Positions 8,297 to 12,628 of a DNA stretch of 12,628 nucleotides are shown here, one piece after another. The DNA is from Cochliopodium minus. Its lineage: Eukaryota; Discosea; Himatismenida; Cochliopodiidae. The notes under the pieces were generated by a model. The model was given only the letters and a program-made list of their open reading frames with translations. It was not told the origin of the DNA and made no database searches. Location of the stretch: NCBI GenBank assembly GCA_024220525.1, contig JAMYWO010000516.1:1-12628 (forward strand), read 5' to 3'. Both the position numbers and the translations under genes were made by a program. Position 1 is the first letter of the stretch. Each line of letters opens with the position of its first letter.

Positions 8297-8647
8297 TTTT
8301 TTTTTTAAATTTCTCTCAAAAATTAAAAAAATGAACACCAACAAAAACATTAACCCAATATTGGAAGAATATATGAAAGAATATATGGAAGGTAAATAAA
8401 TTTAATTGAGAATATTTGAAATATTTATTTTTTCCAACAAAATAAAGTAGAAGAGAATAGCATAAGGAAAAATAATTTGCATAATTATGCGAATCACCAT
8501 ACACTGTATGTAATATCAATTGTATATTAGAAGTTATATCTCCAATATAGAGATGAATGATTTTTTTTATCGTGTTAAAAATATGTGTCTGGAGGTCCAG
8601 ACACATATTAAAAAAGAAAAAAAAATTTCCCCTTATGAGAAAACGAT
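8297..8647. other. Intergenic region with clustered inverted repeats
   Basis: This is the space between the ankyrin gene stop and the sphingomyelinase start, both on the minus strand. I see no convincing gene: the open frames here encode only hydrophobic, Phe/Tyr-rich low-complexity peptide. It contains a perfect 13-bp hairpin (8580-8609), a self-complementary GCATAATTATGC (8479-8490) and a short CATAC/GTATG inverted repeat (8498-8510). A direct repeat of GAATATATG occurs at about 8366-8386. It should hold the ankyrin 3' UTR and the sphingomyelinase promoter. Confidence 0.6.
8580..8609. repeat. Perfect 13-bp inverted repeat (hairpin, 4-nt loop)
   Basis: Arms AATATGTGTCTGG (8580-8592) and CCAGACACATATT (8597-8609) pair perfectly around a 4-nt loop. 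It starts 38 bp past the ankyrin stop codon, so it would lie in that mRNA's 3' UTR. Nearly half of the arm bases are G or C, striking in this DNA. A 3'-end or stability element, a small RNA hairpin or a decayed element end are all possible; none is shown. Confidence 0.85.
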
Positions 8648-11600
8648 TTATTTTTGATTTGAAATGTAATTATCAATGAATAAAGAAATGATATATTTGG
8701 AAATGGGTTTGGGAAAGATTTGCTTGATTTTTCTTGATAGATTCTTGGTGCACAATAAAAGAAGGTAAATTTTAGCTTTAATTCTTTGAGAAAAGAAATG
8801 ATGATTTTCAACACCCCACTTTACACCATTTTTGTATTTCTCATAAATATTTGTAAATATTTTGGAACAAGAATTTTGAAGTAAAAAGTTCATCTCATCC
8901 AAATTGATTCCTTGAGTTAGAAGAAAGATAATGAGTTTTTCTAGTTTAAATTCATCTTTTTCTTGTTCAATTTGTTTTCGATAATAATTAAAAAGAGGAG
9001 AATCTTTAATAAAAGAAAGAAAAGAGCAGGTATAGTGGATTCCTCGTGAAAGACCATTATCCTCAATGATTTCAGTTAATTCTAAAATATTATCGCAGCC
9101 AAAGTAATTAACTGCAATTCGCATACAATCGTCAAATCTTTTCTCTTTCTTGCAACAAAAATTTGATTTCATTTCAATCATGTATTTTATAATTTCAAAC
9201 AAATTTTTATTTTCTCTCTGAAAGACCAAAAAAAGAGGGATTTGATTGTCCGAATTTTTTTCATTTAAATTAACTTTTTTTTCAACCAAGTACTTTATGA
9301 AATTGAGAGATTGTGTTTCTCTTTGTGAGTAAAGGTGAAGGCAATTATTTGACTCAAAATTTTTTGAATTTATATCTGATTTATTTTCAATTAAATATTC
9401 AAAAACTTTTTCATCAAAATCACTTTTGAAAGATGTGAGGAAAGGAGTTTCTTCATACTCATTTTTTTGATTTAAATCAACTTTTTTTTCAACCAAGTAC
9501 TTTAATAAATTGGGAGATGTAATTTGTCTTTGAAAATAAAAGTGAAGACAATTATTTGATTCATTATTAATCAAATTAACATTTGATTTGTTTTCAACGA
9601 AAAATTTCAAAATATTTTCATCAAAATCACTTTTGGTAAACAAAGAGTTGAGTGGAGTATTACCTTCCCGATTTTTTTCGTTCAAATCAGCTTTATAATC
9701 TACCAAAATTTTGATTAATACCAAACTGGAACTTTCTTTTTTCATTTCTAAATGGAGAGGAGTTTCATTAAACACATTTTTTTCATTTAAATTAACTTTA
9801 TTTTCAATCAAAATTTTTATCACTTCTAAACTGGGACTTTCTTTTTCCATTTCCATATGGAGAGGAGTTTCTTTAAATGCATTTTTTTCATTTAAATTAA
9901 CTTTATTTTCAATCAAAATTTTTATCACTTCTAAACTGGGATTTTCTTTTTCCATTTCCAAATGGAGAGGAGTTTTATAATCATCATTTTTTTGATTTAA
10001 ATCAACTTTATTTTCAACCAAGCATTTTAATAAATTGAGAGATGTAATTTGTCTTTGGATAAAAAGGTGAAGACAATTATTTGATTCATTATTAATCAAA
10101 TTAAAATTTGATTTGTTTTCAACCAAAAATTTCAAAATATTTTCATCAAAATCACTTTTTTTAATCAAAGAGTTGAGAGGAGTGTTCCCTTTTTGATTTT
10201 TTTCGTTCAAATCAGCTTTGTAATCTACCAAAATTTTGATCACTTCTAAATCGGGACTTTTTTTTTTCATTTCCAAATTGAGTGGAGTTATGTCAAACAA
10301 ATTTTTTTCATTTAAACCAACTTTATTTTGAATCAAAAATTTTATCACTTCTAAACAGGGATTTTCTTTTTTCATTTCCAAATGGAGAGGAGTTTCTTCA
10401 TTTTCATTTTTTTCATTTAAACCAACTTTATTATCGATCAAAAATTTTACAAAACTGAGAGATACGACTTCTCTTTGAAAATAAAGGTGAAGGCAATTAT
10501 TTGACCTATTATTTTTAGAATTTAAATCTGATTTATTTTCAATTAAATATTTAGCAACATTTTCATCAAAATCAGTTTTGGTAATCAATAAATTGAGTGG
10601 AGTATTTCCTTCCCAATTTCTTTCGTTTAATCCAACTTTATTTTCAACAAGGTAATTAATAAAACTGAAAGATATTTTCCCTCTCATTAAATAAAGGAGA
10701 AGACAACCATATGTATGATCATTCAAGCTAATATCTGATTTATTTTCAATAAAGTATTTAATTAGACTTTCTTCAACAGCATAAAATATTACTGTTCTAC
10801 TTTTTTCTCCTCTTATGTTTAAATTTGCTTTATTTTCTACCAAAAATTTGATAACTTCCAAGTTAGGACTGTTTTTTTTCATTTCTATGTGAAGAGGGGT
10901 ATCACCATAACAATTTCTCTTGTTTATTTCTGCATTATTTTCGACTAAAAATTTCAATAAAATTAAATCGATGTTATTATTGGAGAATAAATCATGAAGT
11001 GGAGTATCCCCATACTTTTTTTCATGGTTTAAATCAGCTTTATTTTCCATCAAAATTTTAATATACTCAACAGAATTGCATTTTTTTTTCAAAGCAATAT
11101 GAAGAACGTTTTCAAGGGAATCATTTTTTACATTTACATCAATTTTTTTTTCAATCAAATATTTCAAAACCTCAATATCACTATTCCTTTCAATCACAAA
11201 GTGTAGAAATGGTCCCTCCTTTTCATCATTAAACTTCAAACACATTTTTTCCACTAAAAATTTTAGCAGATTCATCAAAATCTTTACATCTAGTTTTAAG
11301 ATAAAGTGGAGAGGTGATTTAATCAAATAATTTTTTTGGTAAATATTTGATTTACTTTTGATCAAATATTTCACATTCTTTATCGATACTTTATCTTTTA
11401 AAATTTCATTATGAATAGGCATATTTCCATCACTATCAACTAAATTTACATCACTTTTATTTTCAATTAAGTATTTTATTTGTTTTTTATCAGAATCAAA
11501 GCTAGTAGCAAGGTGAAGTATTGTTTCTTTTGAGAAATTTACACAATTTAAATCAATCTTGTGTTCAACAAAATAATTTAGGATTGAAAAATCTATACCT

Positions 11601-12199
11601 GAATCATTTTCAATAATTTGAGAAAGAAGAAATTTCTTATCTTTGAGTATTGATAATTTTGATTTATTGACATTCAAATACTTTATAATGTTTTTCTTAT
11701 TGAAACTAAGAGCATAAAAAAGAGGTACAGATCCATTTCTATCCAATTGGTTTAGATTTACTTTTTTTTCAATTAAAAATTTTATCTCAGCTTCATAGAA
11801 ACGATTTCTCATTGCCAAGTGAAGAGGATTTTCATTGGATTCATTTATTGAGTTTATGTCCGATTTATTTTGAATCAATAATTTCAAAACTTCATTTTTA
11901 TTCTCTCTTCTAACAGCATAATGAAGAAATGTTTCTCCTTTTCTATCTTTTTTGTTCAAATCAATTTTATTTTTTATCAAATAATTTAATAACTTAAGTA
12001 TTAACTTTTCATTAAATTGGAACAGGTATTGGATTGCTATTTTTTTATTCTTGCTCATGTTGTAGATATCAGATTTTTTTTCAATTAAATTAATCAGAGT
12101 ATCTGCTTTGACTAATTTATTTTCAATAGCCAAATGAAAGATTGTTTTCCCATGTTGATCTTTTTCGAGATAATGTTCATCTATATCTTTTTTTAACAT
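8648..12199 (-). CDS. Large ankyrin repeat protein
   Basis: One uninterrupted exon encodes 1183 aa (stop TAA), intronless while its neighbours are intron-rich. About 29 tandem ankyrin repeats fill residues 15-1018, most 34-35 long instead of the usual 33, with the pattern xxxTPLHLEM...LEVIKxLIENKxDLNxKN. Repeats 1-15 are diverged (repeat 14 is short, about 30 residues). Repeats 16-28 are much alike and arranged in higher-order blocks (see findings). Residues 1019-1183 are unique, with no domain I recognise; they are predicted helical and end with RIKAKIYLLLLCTKNLS and PKPISKYIISLFIDNY, a pattern vaguely like the F-box or SOCS-box tails of other ankyrin proteins (weak inference). There is no signal peptide or membrane segment, so a cytosolic protein-binding scaffold or ubiquitin-ligase adaptor is the likely class. 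The start at 12199 is the first ATG of the frame and the ankyrin pattern begins soon after. Partner and pathway are unknown. Confidence 0.93.
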   Translation of the reverse strand: MLKKDIDEHYLEKDQHGKTIFHLAIENKLVKADTLINLIEKKSDIYNMSKNKKIAIQYLFQFNEKLILKLLNYLIKNKIDLNKKDRKGETFLHYAVRRENKNEVLKLLIQNKSDINSINESNENPLHLAMRNRFYEAEIKFLIEKKVNLNQLDRNGSVPLFYALSFNKKNIIKYLNVNKSKLSILKDKKFLLSQIIENDSGIDFSILNYFVEHKIDLNCVNFSKETILHLATSFDSDKKQIKYLIENKSDVNLVDSDGNMPIHNEILKDKVSIKNVKYLIKSKSNIYQKNYLIKSPLHFILKLDVKILMNLLKFLVEKMCLKFNDEKEGPFLHFVIERNSDIEVLKYLIEKKIDVNVKNDSLENVLHIALKKKCNSVEYIKILMENKADLNHEKKYGDTPLHDLFSNNNIDLILLKFLVENNAEINKRNCYGDTPLHIEMKKNSPNLEVIKFLVENKANLNIRGEKSRTVIFYAVEESLIKYFIENKSDISLNDHTYGCLLLYLMRGKISFSFINYLVENKVGLNERNWEGNTPLNLLITKTDFDENVAKYLIENKSDLNSKNNRSNNCLHLYFQREVVSLSFVKFLIDNKVGLNEKNENEETPLHLEMKKENPCLEVIKFLIQNKVGLNEKNLFDITPLNLEMKKKSPDLEVIKILVDYKADLNEKNQKGNTPLNSLIKKSDFDENILKFLVENKSNFNLINNESNNCLHLFIQRQITSLNLLKCLVENKVDLNQKNDDYKTPLHLEMEKENPSLEVIKILIENKVNLNEKNAFKETPLHMEMEKESPSLEVIKILIENKVNLNEKNVFNETPLHLEMKKESSSLVLIKILVDYKADLNEKNREGNTPLNSLFTKSDFDENILKFFVENKSNVNLINNESNNCLHFYFQRQITSPNLLKYLVEKKVDLNQKNEYEETPFLTSFKSDFDEKVFEYLIENKSDINSKNFESNNCLHLYSQRETQSLNFIKYLVEKKVNLNEKNSDNQIPLFLVFQRENKNLFEIIKYMIEMKSNFCCKKEKRFDDCMRIAVNYFGCDNILELTEIIEDNGLSRGIHYTCSFLSFIKDSPLFNYYRKQIEQEKDEFKLEKLIIFLLTQGINLDEMNFLLQNSCSKIFTNIYEKYKNGVKWGVENHHFFSQRIKAKIYLLLLCTKNLSRKIKQIFPKPISKYIISLFIDNYISNQK
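9254..10615 (-). repeat. Tandem 105-bp coding repeats with higher-order blocks
   Basis: This is the DNA of ankyrin repeats 16-28 (residues 529-982). Units of about 105 bp fall into classes by sequence: A (GNTPLN..SDFDEN), B (SNNCLH..QR), C (ETPLHLEM) and D (LVDYKADLNEKN end). Their order is A-B-C-D, A-B-C-C-D, A-B, then a C/A hybrid, then B. The three units at 9671-9985 are almost identical at DNA level. This pattern points to repeated unequal exchange inside the gene. Confidence 0.85.
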
Positions 12200-12254
12200 T
12201 TTTTTTTATTTTTGAATTTATGAAGAGGAAACAATTTAAAAAAAAGAAATAAAT

Positions 12255-12261
12255 TGACTCA
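12255..12261. promoter_or_regulatory. Candidate bZIP binding site TGACTCA in ankyrin gene promoter
   Basis: An exact AP-1/GCN4-type heptamer lies 56 bp upstream of the ankyrin start codon, in the 189-bp spacer 12200-12388. The spacer otherwise holds A/T runs and a 14-bp palindrome, TCAGAAATTTCTGA (12324-12337). The regulatory role is inferred from the match only. Confidence 0.22.
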
Positions 12262-12388
12262 CTCAAGACAAGAATTCTTAAATTTTTTAAAAAAAAAAAT
12301 AAAAAAGAAAAAAAAAATTTAAATCAGAAATTTCTGAGAAAATGATCTCCAATTACTTTGGAAAAGATACTACCAATAATTTATTGTT

Positions 12389-12628
12389 TTAATCCAATTC
12401 AGGAATTTTGAAAACAGTTTTCAATGATCTATGATCAGTTACCTAAAAAATTGAAATAAAATATTAAAAAATATTAAACAATAATTTCAAATAAATAAAA
12501 TTAAAAAGTAATACATCAAAAGTAGGATCTTCTTTTTTTCTAACAACTTTTTGTTTGATGTAAAGAGGCTCCAAAAAAACTAATTTCTCAGAATTCTTCT
12601 CCAAAAACTTTTTGTAAACGAAAACATA
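12389..12628 (-). CDS. 3' end of an unrecognised gene (partial)
   Basis: Two exons are deduced on the minus strand: from the window edge at 12628 to 12515, and 12442-12389, with a 72-bp GT-AG intron and stop TAA. They encode the last 55 residues of a protein, including VFVYKKFLEKNSEKLVFLEP, a basic KQKVVRKKEDPTFD and, after the splice, VTDHRSLKTVFKIPELD. The 5' part lies outside the window. Both exons have coding character (mixed codons, few homopolymers) and the splice keeps frame. I do not recognise the family and give no function. It is on the same strand as the ankyrin gene, 189 bp upstream of it. Confidence 0.6.

Noticed and set aside
8316-8606. Open frame of 96 codons on the minus strand between the ankyrin and sphingomyelinase genes.
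   Set aside because: It starts inside the hairpin, is Phe/Tyr/Ile low complexity, overlaps the sphingomyelinase leader and has no recognisable domain.
9711-9980. Plus-strand open frame of 89 codons with an internal repeat.
   Set aside because: It is the antisense of the three near-identical ankyrin units; its repeat is inherited from the coding strand.
12324-12337. TCAGAAATTTCTGA palindrome containing GAAnnTTC, like a heat-shock element core.
   Set aside because: A single GAAnnTTC is expected often in such AT-rich DNA and no further inverted GAA units flank it.
1-12628. Searched for transposon ends, reverse transcriptase or transposase motifs, CRISPR-like spaced repeats, tRNA and rRNA.
   Set aside because: None seen; the repeats present are explained by ankyrin units, intronic AT repeats and small palindromes.

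Overview
This window looks like a piece of nuclear DNA from a free-living microbial eukaryote. It is very AT-rich, full of A and T homopolymers, has no Shine-Dalgarno-like sites or operons, and carries typical eukaryotic genes cut by short GT-AG introns (about 49-196 bp). TAA, TAG and TGA are all used as stops, so the code is standard. Exact source is a hunch: the 35-residue ankyrin repeat style (ENKSDLN...NxTPLHLEM) and the gene mix remind me of AT-rich anaerobic amoebae such as Anaeramoeba, but I could not test this. I did not find a mobile element, CRISPR array, rRNA, tRNA or virus-derived gene.

Layout, left to right. (1) 82-2070, plus: a five-exon type II membrane protein with a DxD motif, probably a Golgi/ER glycosyltransferase-like protein. 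(2) 2241-3242, plus: a five-exon Rab-family small GTPase, including a 20-nt micro-exon. (3) 3243-3761: region between convergent genes, no gene seen. (4) 3762-4061, minus: a 99-aa bZIP transcription factor, one exon. (5) 4062-4539: its upstream region, with a perfect TGACTCA (AP-1/GCN4-type) site and a GGGAAT/ATTCCC palindrome. (6) 4540-5522, minus: a four-exon ELP6, the Elongator subcomplex subunit. (7) 5578-8296, minus: a 13-exon secreted acid-sphingomyelinase-type phosphodiesterase with a saposin domain and all expected metal-binding motifs. (8) 8297-8647: intergenic, with several inverted repeats, including a perfect 13-bp hairpin just past the stop of the next gene. (9) 8648-12199, minus: an intronless 1183-aa ankyrin protein with about 29 repeats and a 165-residue unique C-terminus. 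(10) 12389-12628, minus: the last two exons of an unrecognised gene that starts outside the window.

The genes do not form an evident pathway. They cover secretory and lysosomal functions (glycosyltransferase-like protein, Rab, sphingomyelinase), tRNA modification (ELP6) and regulation or scaffolding (bZIP, ankyrin protein). Exon structures were deduced by hand: every junction keeps the reading frame and restores family-typical motifs, which is strong internal support, but there are no transcript data. No wholly new system is evident. The most unusual things are the higher-order repeat architecture of the ankyrin gene, the bZIP with a replaced invariant Asn close to AP-1-like sites, the 3' hairpin, and the membrane-anchored glycosyltransferase-like protein with a Cys cluster.
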